A stretch of DNA of 55,125 nt from Bacteroides sp. (GCA_015060705.1 SUXY01000013.1:1-55125); one strand, 5' to 3'. Shown: positions 18,162-27,990, numbered from the stretch's first letter. Made by a program: numbers and translations. Notes: generated from the letters alone by a model not told the origin.

Positions 18162-18896
18162 ATGGGAAGAGCATTTGAATATAGAAAAGCTGCTAAGCTG
18201 AAAAGATGGGGCCACATGGCCAAGACATTTACACGTTTGGGTAAACAAATCGCTATTGCTGTAAAGGCAGGTGGTCCGGATCCAGACACTAACTCAACAC
18301 TTCGTGGTGTAATCGCTACTTGTAAGCGTGAAAACATGCCGAAAGACAACATCGAACGTGCTATTAAGAATGCACTCGGTAAGGATCAGAGCGATTACAA
18401 GGGCATGACATACGAAGGTTATGGTCCTCACGGTATCGCTATCTTCGTTGATACATTGACAGACAACACTACTCGTACTGTAGCCGACGTTCGTTCAATC
18501 TTCAACAAGTTCGGTGGTAACTTGGGTACTACTGGTTCATTGGCTTTCTTGTTTGATCACAAGTGTGTGTTCACTTTCAAGAAGAAAGATGGTATTGATA
18601 TGGATGAATTGATTCTCGATTTGATCGACTACAACGTAGAAGATGAATACGATGAAGATCCAGAAGAAGGTACAATCACAATCTACGGTGATCCGAAGAG
18701 TTATGCAGCTATCCAGAAGCATTTGGAAGAAACTGGTTTCGAAGAAGTAGGTGGTGATTTCACTTACATTCCAAATGATACAAAGGATGTGACTCCTGAA
18801 CAACGTGAAACAATCGACAAGATGATCGAACGTTTGGAAGAATTCGACGATGTTCAGACTGTTTATACTAACATGAAGCCAGCTGAAGAAGAATAA
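18162..18896 (+). CDS. yebC: YebC/PmpR family protein (TACO1-like)
   Basis: A 244-residue YebC-family protein. Members were long annotated as transcriptional regulators; homologues are now linked to translation of proline-rich stretches. The start MGRAFEYRKAAKLKRWGHMAKTFT is the family form in Bacteroidota. NMPKDNIERAIK (about 66-77) and YEGYGPHGIAIFVD (about 92-105) are signature segments. The acidic C-terminus is normal. Its stop codon overlaps the next ATG by one base. Confidence 0.95.
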   Translation: MGRAFEYRKAAKLKRWGHMAKTFTRLGKQIAIAVKAGGPDPDTNSTLRGVIATCKRENMPKDNIERAIKNALGKDQSDYKGMTYEGYGPHGIAIFVDTLTDNTTRTVADVRSIFNKFGGNLGTTGSLAFLFDHKCVFTFKKKDGIDMDELILDLIDYNVEDEYDEDPEEGTITIYGDPKSYAAIQKHLEETGFEEVGGDFTYIPNDTKDVTPEQRETIDKMIERLEEFDDVQTVYTNMKPAEEE

Positions 18897-19150
18897 TGGT
18901 AAAGAAACTCACTTACAAGACGCAAGGCACTTGTAGTAGTCACATCGAACTGGAAATAGAAGATGGAATCATTTCCGAAGTGTTTTTCTGGGGAGGATGT
19001 AACGGAAACCTTCAAGGTATCCGGGCATTGGTAAAGGGGATGAAGATAGAAGATGTCATCGAGAAGCTAGAAGGTATCCGATGTGGAAATCGACCTACTT
19101 CCTGTCCTGACCAACTTTGCAAGGCATTACGTCAAATACAAGAAGCATAA
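18896..19150 (+). CDS. TSCPD domain protein, TIGR03905 family
   Basis: An 84-residue protein. The N-terminus MVKKLTYKTQGTCSSHIELE and the RPTSCPDQLCKAL motif near the C-terminus give four cysteines in the pattern of the TSCPD domain, which is also found at the end of some class II ribonucleotide reductases. Its function is unknown; metal binding is plausible. It is coupled to yebC by a TAATG overlap and ends at a shared terminator. Confidence 0.85.
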   Translation: MVKKLTYKTQGTCSSHIELEIEDGIISEVFFWGGCNGNLQGIRALVKGMKIEDVIEKLEGIRCGNRPTSCPDQLCKALRQIQEA

Positions 19151-19155
19151 AAACA

Positions 19156-19184
19156 AAGAGGCTATCCGTCACGGATAGCCTCTT
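19156..19184. terminator. bidirectional terminator between convergent genes
   Basis: A perfect 13-base stem (AAGAGGCTATCCG / CGGATAGCCTCTT) with a TCA loop. The T run is better on the minus strand (TTGTTTTT), serving the convergent nuclease gene, but it also closes the yebC unit. The 138 bases from here to the nuclease stop contain only a short hairpin (GGGCAAT/ATTGCCC, 19194-19211) and no gene. Confidence 0.8.
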
Positions 19185-19321
19185 GTTCTTTTCGGGCAAT
19201 CTCCATTGCCCTAGCTGTATTTGACTTTCGCAAGCTCATACAGGAATTAATCTTAATCTACTACATGAAAAACACATAATGTTAACACGCATAGATGTTG
19301 GATTGTTCATGATGCTTGCGA

Positions 19322-22183
19322 TTATTTTTTGCAAATGGCCTTGAAATCGCAATAAGCACATTTCTCTTCGATTTCCGTTTGTACAAATGGAATATCCTTA
19401 TTAAAGATCTCTTCCAATAGCTTTTGCAATTCTTCACGGAACTCTTCCTCATAGACGGAGAAATCTGTTACCGGTATTTCAGGTTTACGAGGTTCCCTCA
19501 AACAAATGACAGGTGAATAATCATCCGATGCTGCCCGGTGTATGTAGAGTAGGGAAGGTGCTATCTTTTGTGTTACTTTCCGACTCATGATGGCAGCATA
19601 GAGGAACGTTTGAAATGCATAATTGGACCGTTTCTTGTCCGGAACAAAAAGCGAAGATACATTGGCGGGTGTATCTGCCTTTCCTCCTGTCTTGTAATCG
19701 ACGATTCGTAAGGTTCCTTCTTTACTGTCCAATCGGTCAATATATCCTCCGATAGTGGATTCAATAGGTCCTTCTGAAGTATGTATGGTAATCGCTTCGT
19801 GAACGGGTAACTCAGTTGCCTCTAATGTGAAAGGTGCATAGCGGAGGTCATGACCTAACAATTGTTTGATGTAGCGTATAATGACAGCCGAATTGATGAG
19901 TTGGATGCCATTGTATTCTGGTTTCACGTCTTCTCCTACATGGAAGAAAAGTTCCTTGAAAGCTTTGTCTACATAACTTTCTAATCGGATGTCATCTTTC
20001 AGCAAAGTTTCAATAGCCTCCTTATTAATGAGTTTTCCGTGTTGAGTCAAATCTTGATAGATATTTTCTGCCGTCCTGTGGAAGATATTACCAAAGGTAG
20101 CAGAGTCGATTTCTGCACTAACTTCTTCTGGAAGATCCAATCCTGCTATGTACTTGAAGTAGAATTTCAACTGGCAATCCAAATAGTTGTTGAGCGCAGA
20201 TGGAGAGAACTTGGCTTTCTTGTTAAACTTCTTGTCATAAACCCGATGCATTTGTTCCATGACTATTGGAGTCTTGGGAATACAGATGCTTTTTCTATTT
20301 TGTGGAGATTGCCCTGCTTCCAATGTTTGACGAACGATAGAATGTTGCCATTCAATGAGGAATTGAAGCATGAATCGGCTCCATTCCCCACGGTTCAGTC
20401 CATCGGAACTATTATTGTACATGAGTGTTACCTTCTCGGCTCGTTGGAGCAAGCGATAGAAATAGTAAGCATAGACTGCTATCTTATGATCGATAGTGGT
20501 CATCCCAAAGGCTTTTCGCAAGTTATAAGGAATGAAGGAAGCATCTCCACCATTCTTGGGTAGTTGACCTTCGTTCACGGATAATAAAATAAGGTGACGG
20601 AAATCCAAGTTACGGGTTTCGAGAACACCCATGACTTGCATACCGATCGCTGGTTCGCCATGGAATGGAATATTGGTAGCGGTAAGTACCTTAACCAACA
20701 ATCGGCGTAAAGTTTCCGGTTGAACATTCAAATCTCCTTCTTCTATTAAGGTATGGAAGCGGTTTACAGTGGTATATGCTTTGAACAAGGATTCCCGATA
20801 GAGTTGGTTGAAGGCTTCGTTACGTTCTTCAGCACTATTCTGTTGGTAAACTTGAGCAACTTGTTGCAAGGCTTCGGCCAAATAGGTAGTCAATGCTAAA
20901 TTACCGTTCACCGGCGTAAAGAGATGTTCCAGGAATTCACCTCGTTGAAGTTCGGAAGGAAGTGGATAGAAACGGTTGTTCTCTGTCAATTCCTTTTCCA
21001 AAGCTTCAGCTTCAGTGGTTTGTTGCCGTGTATAAGGATGTTTCAATACAGCTATGACTTCTTGAAAAGTGAAACGACCAGTCTTCGGCTGATAGCCTTG
21101 TATCTGTAAATCCAATAAAGAACTCAAATAGCTGAATACCGGTGTTTGCGATAGCGGAAATCCCATGGTTATGTTGACATGCTTCACTTCTTGTGGCAAG
21201 GAGTGAAGTACGGGCTGCAATAAGTTTTCGTTGCATAACACTACAGCAGTTTCTTTTTCTGGTTCCGTCAAGTTCTCACGAATCCATTGAGGAAGATATC
21301 GAGCTTGTGCATTCTCTGTTGGAGAGGCGATGTATCTGATCTCCTTCGATGAATCCAAATTCTTGAACATTGTTACTGGTAGTGGAGAAGGGAAGTCCTT
21401 CAGGTTCCGTTTTATGAATTCACCTGCTTCATGATGCTTGGCATTCAAGTAGAACTCATCGTAATCCCAATAGAATATGGCTTTGCCTGCATCTTGCAAT
21501 TTTTTAAAGAGAGTATGTTCTACTTTATTTAATACATTGAATCCGATAAAAGCATAAGTTTCGTAGGGTAAGGCATCGGTATTCAGTGTTTCGATGACTT
21601 CCCGATAGAGCATTCCTTCATAAGCGATGTTTTGTGCATCAAGAACCTTTCTGAAATTGGTATAGATGTTGCCTAATACATCCCAAAGTGAGATGAATTT
21701 TTCTTTCAAAGCCGTTCGTTTCTCTATCGAGAAGTTACGGAAGAATTGTTGGATGGCGGCTTCTTGTTCCTTATCCATGAACGTATAGTCGTTCATCAAA
21801 GCATGGAGATCCTGTAGGTTGGCAAACAGTTTGTCAGTATCGGCCAAATTCTTGTCTGCATCGTCGAAGTCGCTTAATAGCAATTCACCCCAGAAGTAGA
21901 AATCATCCAATGTTTCCTTACTCTGGGTAGCGGACTGGAAGACTTTGTAGAGTTCGCATACCAACTTTACCGGGTCACCCACTTCACGTTTGGAAAGGCT
22001 TCGGAACAATTCACTGATACTGATGGCAGCAGGAGACCATAAGGGCTTGTCGGATAGTTGTGCCAAGTATTCATTGAAGAACAATCCCGCACGCTTGTTG
22101 GGGAATACCAATGCGGTTCGTGCCAATTGACCTTCCTTGCGGCTATAGAGGTCAGCCGCTACCTGTTTCAAGAAACTTTCCAT
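19322..22183 (-). CDS. AddB-like PD-(D/E)XK nuclease with predicted Fe-S cluster
   Basis: A 953-residue partner subunit of an AddAB-type double-strand-break resection enzyme. The middle is an inactivated helicase-like region. The C-terminal nuclease shows GGYIDRLDSKEGTLRIVDYK, the D...DYK catalytic pattern. Cysteine C in NYLDCQLKFYFKY together with C-AYC-DFKAI-C at the extreme C-terminus gives the four-cysteine iron-sulfur staple known from AddB. The start (MESFLKQVAADLYSR) lies 5 bases after the helicase gene stop, so the two are one unit. The assignment as AddB rests on architecture and context. Confidence 0.85.
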   Translation of the reverse strand: MESFLKQVAADLYSRKEGQLARTALVFPNKRAGLFFNEYLAQLSDKPLWSPAAISISELFRSLSKREVGDPVKLVCELYKVFQSATQSKETLDDFYFWGELLLSDFDDADKNLADTDKLFANLQDLHALMNDYTFMDKEQEAAIQQFFRNFSIEKRTALKEKFISLWDVLGNIYTNFRKVLDAQNIAYEGMLYREVIETLNTDALPYETYAFIGFNVLNKVEHTLFKKLQDAGKAIFYWDYDEFYLNAKHHEAGEFIKRNLKDFPSPLPVTMFKNLDSSKEIRYIASPTENAQARYLPQWIRENLTEPEKETAVVLCNENLLQPVLHSLPQEVKHVNITMGFPLSQTPVFSYLSSLLDLQIQGYQPKTGRFTFQEVIAVLKHPYTRQQTTEAEALEKELTENNRFYPLPSELQRGEFLEHLFTPVNGNLALTTYLAEALQQVAQVYQQNSAEERNEAFNQLYRESLFKAYTTVNRFHTLIEEGDLNVQPETLRRLLVKVLTATNIPFHGEPAIGMQVMGVLETRNLDFRHLILLSVNEGQLPKNGGDASFIPYNLRKAFGMTTIDHKIAVYAYYFYRLLQRAEKVTLMYNNSSDGLNRGEWSRFMLQFLIEWQHSIVRQTLEAGQSPQNRKSICIPKTPIVMEQMHRVYDKKFNKKAKFSPSALNNYLDCQLKFYFKYIAGLDLPEEVSAEIDSATFGNIFHRTAENIYQDLTQHGKLINKEAIETLLKDDIRLESYVDKAFKELFFHVGEDVKPEYNGIQLINSAVIIRYIKQLLGHDLRYAPFTLEATELPVHEAITIHTSEGPIESTIGGYIDRLDSKEGTLRIVDYKTGGKADTPANVSSLFVPDKKRSNYAFQTFLYAAIMSRKVTQKIAPSLLYIHRAASDDYSPVICLREPRKPEIPVTDFSVYEEEFREELQKLLEEIFNKDIPFVQTEIEEKCAYCDFKAICKK

Positions 22184-22188
22184 ATCGT

Positions 22189-25100
22189 TTATTTGATTTC
22201 TTCTATTTCGTTATTAAATACATACCACAAATACCCTTTTACATCGGAATATCCCATTTGAATAAGCAGGTCCATGTATTCCTTTACTTGATAGGTATAT
22301 TCCCGACGGGGCTTACCGAATTTAAAGTCGACTACAACCACTTTTCCGTCTTTCATCATCACACGGTCTGGGCGACGCGTTTGTAATGTTCCGTTTTCAC
22401 GATAAAGAATCGCACATTCATTGTATAATTCCCAAGCTCCAGAGAACCATTCTTTCACCATCGGGTGATTCAATGCCCATTGGGTAAGTTTACGGATTTG
22501 ACTTTCTTGCTCATTGGAACCGATAATGCCTTCCATACGCAATTTGTTGATTGCTTGGTCTATGTCTTCATGTGTACGGATACAAGAGAACAGACCATGA
22601 AGCAACTGACCTTGGCGAATGTACTTGTCCGTGTCCGTTTCTTCTCCATTGATGAAATCGGCTGATCGGTTGGATTGTTTGAACTCAATGTGAGTTTCTT
22701 GACTTTCCAGATGGATAGGTAGTCCTTCGGGCTTTACCAATAATCGGTTGGTAACAATCTTTTCTTCTTTCGATTCAGAAGGACATACTTCTCCTAAAAC
22801 ATAACTGTCTTCCAATGCTTGGCAAGAAGTTTGTAGGACAGCTATCGATAGTAACTCAGATACACTATTCGTTAATCCTTCTTTGCACCAAACGATGAGG
22901 TTACATTTTGGACGAGTAAATGCCACATATAACAAATTTAGATTGTCCACCCAAAGCTGAAGCTTTTCTTTCAAGTAATCGTCGTGATAGATCGATTCAT
23001 TCATGGAGGTCCCATAATTGATTGGCAACAAGTCAAGGTCATTGAACGGAGATTCTTGAGGACTACACCATATATATGATGCCCGTTCGTTTTCCAACTT
23101 CCAATCACAGAAGGGGAGAAGTACCGTGTGGAATTCCAATCCTTTCGACTTATGGATAGATAAGATTCGTATCCCCTCTATTTCTCCCGAAGGAATCGAC
23201 TTGAAACATAATTTTTCTTCCCAATACTTCAAGAAAGCAGTGAGCTCGGATGAATTATTTTGTAGATATTCATTCACTGCATCGTAGAAGGCAAACAAGT
23301 AAGCATCTTGTTCTTTTATCTTCGATAGTTCAAAGAGTGCAAAGAGTTTTTCCAACAATTCGAAGAGTGGAACCAGACGAAGTTCTTCGTATTGTTCAAG
23401 GAAGTCGTAAGGCAGATAACTATCCGTATCTCCCAGTAAAATGGAATTCAGATCAATTTCGTTTTGCAAGACTTCATTTTGATAGGCAATAGCCAGTTGC
23501 GCTTTAGCAATTGTATTCTTGGGTTCTACCAAGCAACGCAAGGCATCCATAAGCATACAGATAGCTAAAGAAGCATCCAATCGGAAAGCTTCATCCGATA
23601 CTATCCGATAAGAAGTATGCTTGTCGAAATAATCAGCTACTATTGGGATTACATTGTTCTTACGTACCAAGATAGCGATGTCATTCAACTTTACACCTTG
23701 TTGGAGTAAATCATCGACCTCTTCAGTAAGGTGCTGTAAGGTATCTTCTTGATAATTGATATCCTCCTTCTTCGGCAAGAACGTGAGTTTAACCGACCCC
23801 TTCTCAGGTGTTTTGCATATCTCTTGACATACATCCTGATAGGCATCTAACAATTCTTGACAATCTTCACCTTGTTCCTGATGATGCATTCCATTCAGCA
23901 CCTTGCATGCTGCAGGGAATATTTCATTATTGAACCGGACGATGTTCGCTTCACTTCGGCGATTGGTTGTCAGTGTCTCTACTCGGATAGGGAAGGCACC
24001 GATATGGTCCTTCAATCCATTCAAGATTCCCCAATCTCCACTTCGCCAACGATAAATGGATTGCTTCACATCCCCTACAATCAAACTGTCCGCTCCTTGT
24101 GAAAGACCCTCCAACAAGAGAAGTTTGAAGTTGCTCCATTGCATGCGGGAAGTATCCTGAAACTCATCTATCATTACATTACGGATGCTCGTTCCTATCT
24201 TTTCGAATACAAAGGAAGGATCACCTTCGCGTACAATGTTATGTAGCAAAGCATTAGTATCTGCCAAAAGAAAACGGTTGTTGTCATGATTCAACTTACG
24301 TACTTCCTCGTCAATGTTGGCAAGCAGACGGATATTGTTTACATGACGTAAAGAGAGCTGGCACGAGTTGATGATGCGATTGTTCTTGGCACGGAATTCT
24401 TCAGCAGTCTGCAAGAGGGGAATCAATTCACTTTCTGCCAGTTCCACTACAGTTGCTCGATTGGGACTTGTCTTGGTAGCCCAATGTTCGGCACTCTCCA
24501 AATGCTTTTCTACGGTAGCATTGCGGATATCGTCACCCGTTTCTCCACGTAAAAGCTTACCGAAATAACTGGCGATACCGGTCTTCTTGCGATTCAGATC
24601 ATCTACACATAACCCGTGTTGTTCCAATAATCCGAAGAATTGGTCACCGAATCCTTTCAATTGTTCCAAAGCTTCTTCTTCCAAAGCCTTCAACATTTGG
24701 CGATAATGCTTGATGCAATCCTTATCCTGCAAAGTTCTACGGAGAGCTTCTCCTTTTTCAATGTATTCCTCGTTGAAGATGTTGCGACCGAAATCCTTGA
24801 TTTCATTGGCCACTTTCCATTGTTTATCATCGCGGATGCGTTCTTCGATATAGTCGAGCAACCAATAGAGTACAGGAGAATTCCGATCCAACTTCTCAAT
24901 CATCGAATCTACGGCTTCGCTTAGTGCGGTCGTATTATCCAGTTCGATGTTCAGATTGGCACCTAGTTCTAGTTCACGGGCTAAGTTTCGCATAACCGAC
25001 TGGAAGAATGAGTCAATGGTCTCTACTCGAAAACGGCTATAATCATGAATCATCAGGGTAAGTGCTTTACCACAAGCTTTCCGCACTTCCTCATCGGTCA

Positions 25101-25341
25101 TGTTCAGTTCCTTCGTGATTTTTGAAAGGTATGGAGTCGAGTCCTTGTCGTTTGTCCAGATGCCATAGAGTTGCCCCAAGATGCGTTCTTTCATTTCGGT
25201 AGTAGCCTTATTAGTAAAGGTCACCGCCAGGATGCTCCGATAAGCATGCGGATTCTTGATAAGTAGTTTGATGTATTCCACTGCTAAGGTAAAGGTTTTA
25301 CCTGAGCCGGCAGATGCTTTATATACGAGAAGTTCATTCAT
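22189..25341 (-). CDS. AddA-like UvrD-family helicase/nuclease
   Basis: A superfamily 1 helicase of 1050 residues, probably the motor and second nuclease of an AddAB-type recombination-repair complex. The start MNELLVYKASAGSGKTFTLA puts the Walker A loop at about 9-16. An upstream in-frame ATG (25359) lies inside the terminator hairpin and is disfavoured. Further motifs are DEFQDTSRMQW (motif II), VGDVKQSIYRWRSGD and LYVAFTRPKC (motif VI region). The C-terminal nuclease has RRPDRVMMKDGKVVVVDFKF and a following Q-x3-Y. It is the first gene of the pair. Confidence 0.88.
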   Translation of the reverse strand: MNELLVYKASAGSGKTFTLAVEYIKLLIKNPHAYRSILAVTFTNKATTEMKERILGQLYGIWTNDKDSTPYLSKITKELNMTDEEVRKACGKALTLMIHDYSRFRVETIDSFFQSVMRNLARELELGANLNIELDNTTALSEAVDSMIEKLDRNSPVLYWLLDYIEERIRDDKQWKVANEIKDFGRNIFNEEYIEKGEALRRTLQDKDCIKHYRQMLKALEEEALEQLKGFGDQFFGLLEQHGLCVDDLNRKKTGIASYFGKLLRGETGDDIRNATVEKHLESAEHWATKTSPNRATVVELAESELIPLLQTAEEFRAKNNRIINSCQLSLRHVNNIRLLANIDEEVRKLNHDNNRFLLADTNALLHNIVREGDPSFVFEKIGTSIRNVMIDEFQDTSRMQWSNFKLLLLEGLSQGADSLIVGDVKQSIYRWRSGDWGILNGLKDHIGAFPIRVETLTTNRRSEANIVRFNNEIFPAACKVLNGMHHQEQGEDCQELLDAYQDVCQEICKTPEKGSVKLTFLPKKEDINYQEDTLQHLTEEVDDLLQQGVKLNDIAILVRKNNVIPIVADYFDKHTSYRIVSDEAFRLDASLAICMLMDALRCLVEPKNTIAKAQLAIAYQNEVLQNEIDLNSILLGDTDSYLPYDFLEQYEELRLVPLFELLEKLFALFELSKIKEQDAYLFAFYDAVNEYLQNNSSELTAFLKYWEEKLCFKSIPSGEIEGIRILSIHKSKGLEFHTVLLPFCDWKLENERASYIWCSPQESPFNDLDLLPINYGTSMNESIYHDDYLKEKLQLWVDNLNLLYVAFTRPKCNLIVWCKEGLTNSVSELLSIAVLQTSCQALEDSYVLGEVCPSESKEEKIVTNRLLVKPEGLPIHLESQETHIEFKQSNRSADFINGEETDTDKYIRQGQLLHGLFSCIRTHEDIDQAINKLRMEGIIGSNEQESQIRKLTQWALNHPMVKEWFSGAWELYNECAILYRENGTLQTRRPDRVMMKDGKVVVVDFKFGKPRREYTYQVKEYMDLLIQMGYSDVKGYLWYVFNNEIEEIK

Positions 25342-25386
25342 AAAAAAGAAGCTTTGCATTTACCTACAAAGGTAATACAAAGCTTC
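25342..25386 (-). terminator. terminator of the hexosaminidase gene, with a -7 box in its loop
   Basis: On the minus strand, GAAGCTTTG and CAAAGCTTC (25378-25386 and 25348-25356) form a perfect 9-base stem followed by T6. The T tract runs straight into the helicase ATG. The loop contains TACCTTTG (25367-25374), a good -7 box, so termination and the next gene's initiation appear to share the same ~45 bases. Confidence 0.7.
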
Positions 25387-25410
25387 TGATTATGCTATTA
25401 ATTCGATTAA

Positions 25411-27750
25411 TTAATAAAATAACTGTTCAGGCTTGATTGGAGTGAACTTTTCAGCATCTGCCTTGCGGATATTGATTGAAGCATCATCCCAAGCTGAAGG
25501 CCAACCACCGATGATGTGGCTACAGAATACCACCTTCAATTCATGCAAACCCTTGGCCAAAGCCATAGAAGCATCCTTGCGAGAATAACGCTTCACTTCG
25601 CCACCATTGTCAATCAACAACTTGCCATCAATCCATACTTCATCGTTGTTAGATGAGAAGTAGTAAACACCGTCTTCCGGAATTTCTACATAACCGGTTG
25701 CGATAGCACTATAATATTTCACACCACGCATGTTTTCCCAGGTCGGTTCTTGACTACGGATATCACGAAGCTTTTCGATTGTCAATTCCTTCCAATCAGT
25801 TGCCTTTGCCAATTCAGCTGAGTTCAAGTAATAACCATAAGTCATCTTCATGTTCAAACCATTCTTCTTTTCTGCTACTTCCTTAGCTGGAGACAAAGCT
25901 TGCTTTTCTACAGTGATTGTACGTGTTGGGCTCATCTTACCAGAAGGCAATACTGAACGGATTTTCAAGGTAGTCGATTCAGTGAACTTCAACGGTTCTG
26001 TATATTTAGCTGAAGCAGGAGTCGGTTCGGAACCATCAAGTGTATAAACCACATCGATTGGACGAGAAGTCTTGAATGGAATAGTTACTTCGTCTACGAA
26101 TGCAACGAAATTACAAGAACCGTTAGGTTGTTCCGGTTGCGGAATGTGATAGTTTACACCCACACCGTCCAAACGAACGTATGCATTGTTCATGCGGCGT
26201 TCGAAATCCTTGTAATTCTTCTTGTCCAATTGAGTCCATGCGATTTCAGCCAAAGCCAATGCACGTGGGTAAGTACGGTATTCGCGCAAATCGTTGGTGT
26301 ACATATATTCTGACCAAGTATTAGCCTGTACACCGAGGATGTGATGAGCTTTGCCCATGGCCACCAATGTGTCAGGAACAGGGTTATAGCTATAAGTCTT
26401 TTCCAATGTAGTATAACCGCCGATAGCTACCGGTTCAAGTTTCGAGTCACCTTGATAAGCATCGATGTACATACCATTTCCACCAGGAGTCATGATGACG
26501 TCGTGCGATTGGAGAGCCGATGCGATACCACCTTCTTCACCACGCCAAGACATTACAGTAGCGTTAGGACTCAAACCACCTTCGAGGATTTCATCCCAAC
26601 CGATAATCTTCTTACCATACTTTGCCAACATTTCTTCCATGCGACCGATTACGTAGCTCTGAAGACGTTCTTCCGGAGTGTGACCGTCCTTAGCCTTCAA
26701 ACCAAGCTTCTTGATGAGTGCCTGACAATCCGGACACTTCTTCCAACTTTCCTTCGGACATTCGTCACCACCAATGTGATAGTATTCGCTTGGGAAGATT
26801 TCCACCATTTCCTTCACTACGTCTTCCAAGAAACCGAACATGTCGCCCTTACCCGGACACATTACCAAGTCTTCAACACCCCAAATGATACGTGGAGTCA
26901 CGTCTTCACCGGTACAAGAGAGATGAGGGTAAGCAGCAATAGCAGCCAATTCGTGACCCGGAGTTTCGAGTTCAGGGATAACAGTGATGAAACGTTCAGC
27001 AGCATAAGCTACTACTTCTTTCATTTCTTCTTGAGTATAGAAACCACCATGAGTAGTACCTTCGCCTTCTGTACGAACAGCACCTACTTCAGTCAATTTC
27101 GGGTACTTCTTGATTTCCATTCTCCAGCCTTGGTCTTCAGTCAAGTGCCAGTGGAAGGTGTTGATCTTCATCATGGCCATAACATCGATTTGGCGCTTCA
27201 CTTCTTCTACAGTCATGAAATGACGGCAAGGGTCACACATCAAACCACGGTAGTTGAAACGTGGAGCATCTTCGATTGTTACGCAAGGAAGTGTCCAGTC
27301 AGTCTTTACTACGCTCTTGCTTTCGATTTCAGCAGGGAGGAGTTGGAGTACGGTCTGCATACCATAGAAAGCACCAGCTGGAGCCTTGGCAGTGATTTCG
27401 ATACCGCTAGGAGTTACCACGAGCTTATAACCTTCTGCATGCATTTCGAGAGCAGGGTCAATGTTCAAAACGATGTTACCTTCTGTTTCGCTGATTGCAA
27501 GTTCAAATCCTGTGGATGTCTTCAACTTGTTCACAAAGAATTCAGCTACGCCCTTTGCTTCCGGAGTGGCAGCCTTGAAAGTAGCGCTTGAAGTCAATTC
27601 GAACTTACCTTCCTGTTGTTGGAGAGATACCGGTGTCGGAATCAAGTTGATACCTTGATTATACACCTTGTCAGAAGCGGATTCTGTTCCGCACGATGTT
27701 ATAAAGCCCATAGCAAGGGCCATACACACCAATTTAAAAACTTTCTTCAT
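25411..27750 (-). CDS. GH20 beta-N-acetylhexosaminidase lipoprotein
   Basis: An exported glycoside hydrolase that removes terminal GlcNAc/GalNAc from glycans, as gut Bacteroidales do with mucin and N-glycans. Lipoprotein signal with the lipobox cysteine at 20 (FITSC). A GH20b accessory domain (about 35-155) precedes the GH20 barrel (about 165-500) with the catalytic Asp329-Glu330 pair in HIGGDECP. A chitobiase C-terminal-like domain (YTLDGSEPTPAS) and a PA14-like beta domain (from about 625, with EIPEDGVYYFSSNNDEVWID) follow. At 779 residues it is a full-length multidomain form. It has a near-perfect promoter and its own terminator, so it is monocistronic. Confidence 0.95.
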   Translation of the reverse strand: MKKVFKLVCMALAMGFITSCGTESASDKVYNQGINLIPTPVSLQQQEGKFELTSSATFKAATPEAKGVAEFFVNKLKTSTGFELAISETEGNIVLNIDPALEMHAEGYKLVVTPSGIEITAKAPAGAFYGMQTVLQLLPAEIESKSVVKTDWTLPCVTIEDAPRFNYRGLMCDPCRHFMTVEEVKRQIDVMAMMKINTFHWHLTEDQGWRMEIKKYPKLTEVGAVRTEGEGTTHGGFYTQEEMKEVVAYAAERFITVIPELETPGHELAAIAAYPHLSCTGEDVTPRIIWGVEDLVMCPGKGDMFGFLEDVVKEMVEIFPSEYYHIGGDECPKESWKKCPDCQALIKKLGLKAKDGHTPEERLQSYVIGRMEEMLAKYGKKIIGWDEILEGGLSPNATVMSWRGEEGGIASALQSHDVIMTPGGNGMYIDAYQGDSKLEPVAIGGYTTLEKTYSYNPVPDTLVAMGKAHHILGVQANTWSEYMYTNDLREYRTYPRALALAEIAWTQLDKKNYKDFERRMNNAYVRLDGVGVNYHIPQPEQPNGSCNFVAFVDEVTIPFKTSRPIDVVYTLDGSEPTPASAKYTEPLKFTESTTLKIRSVLPSGKMSPTRTITVEKQALSPAKEVAEKKNGLNMKMTYGYYLNSAELAKATDWKELTIEKLRDIRSQEPTWENMRGVKYYSAIATGYVEIPEDGVYYFSSNNDEVWIDGKLLIDNGGEVKRYSRKDASMALAKGLHELKVVFCSHIIGGWPSAWDDASINIRKADAEKFTPIKPEQLFY

Positions 27751-27786
27751 GTAGGTTATAATAATAGATTAATTTCGATTTGGGGG

Positions 27787-27817
27787 CTAAGGTACGATAA
27801 AAAACTGGGAGTACAAA
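27787..27817 (-). promoter_or_regulatory. promoter of the GH20 gene
   Basis: On the minus strand TTTG (27814-27817), a 19-base spacer and TACCTTAG (27787-27794) match the Bacteroidota consensus with one change. The predicted leader is about 30 bases. Confidence 0.75.
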
Positions 27818-27844
27818 GCACAACCTTTTAATTTTATATAACGA

Positions 27845-27918
27845 TGTACGGGCATGCGCGGAAAGATGATACGTCTTACCACGATAAGACGTATGGTCTT
27901 TCTGTGTATGCCCGTATA
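27845..27918. repeat. long near-perfect palindrome flanked by ACGATG direct repeats
   Basis: The two halves, centred at 27881/27882, pair over 34 positions around a six-base loop (ATACGTCTTA / TAAGACGTAT inner arms; TACGGGCAT / ATGCCCGTA outer arms). Five of the non-Watson-Crick positions would be G-U pairs in a plus-strand RNA; only one is a true mismatch. ACGATG occurs at 27841-27846 and again at 27918-27923, like a target-site duplication. It lies between the divergent GH20 and tRNA-Ala promoters. A REP/MITE-like element or a structured RNA are both possible. Confidence 0.6.
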
Positions 27919-27942
27919 CGATGAAAAAAACAGCTGTATTTA

Positions 27943-27973
27943 CTTGTTAATATAAAAAAACTACGTATATTTG
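27943..27973 (+). promoter_or_regulatory. tRNA-Ala promoter
   Basis: CTTG (27943-27946), a 19-base spacer and TATATTTG (27966-27973), 17 bases before the tRNA. Confidence 0.7.
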
Positions 27974-27990
27974 CAACGCAATAAAACAAT

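Noticed and set aside
19194..19211. Hairpin GGGCAAT/ATTGCCC between the TSCPD and nuclease genes
   Set aside because: Short stem without a T run on either side; the stronger terminator next to it is sufficient.
26341..27591. Plus-strand frame of 416 codons opposite the GH20 gene
   Set aside because: It mirrors a well-conserved hexosaminidase, shows no recognisable domain and is an antisense shadow caused by codon bias.
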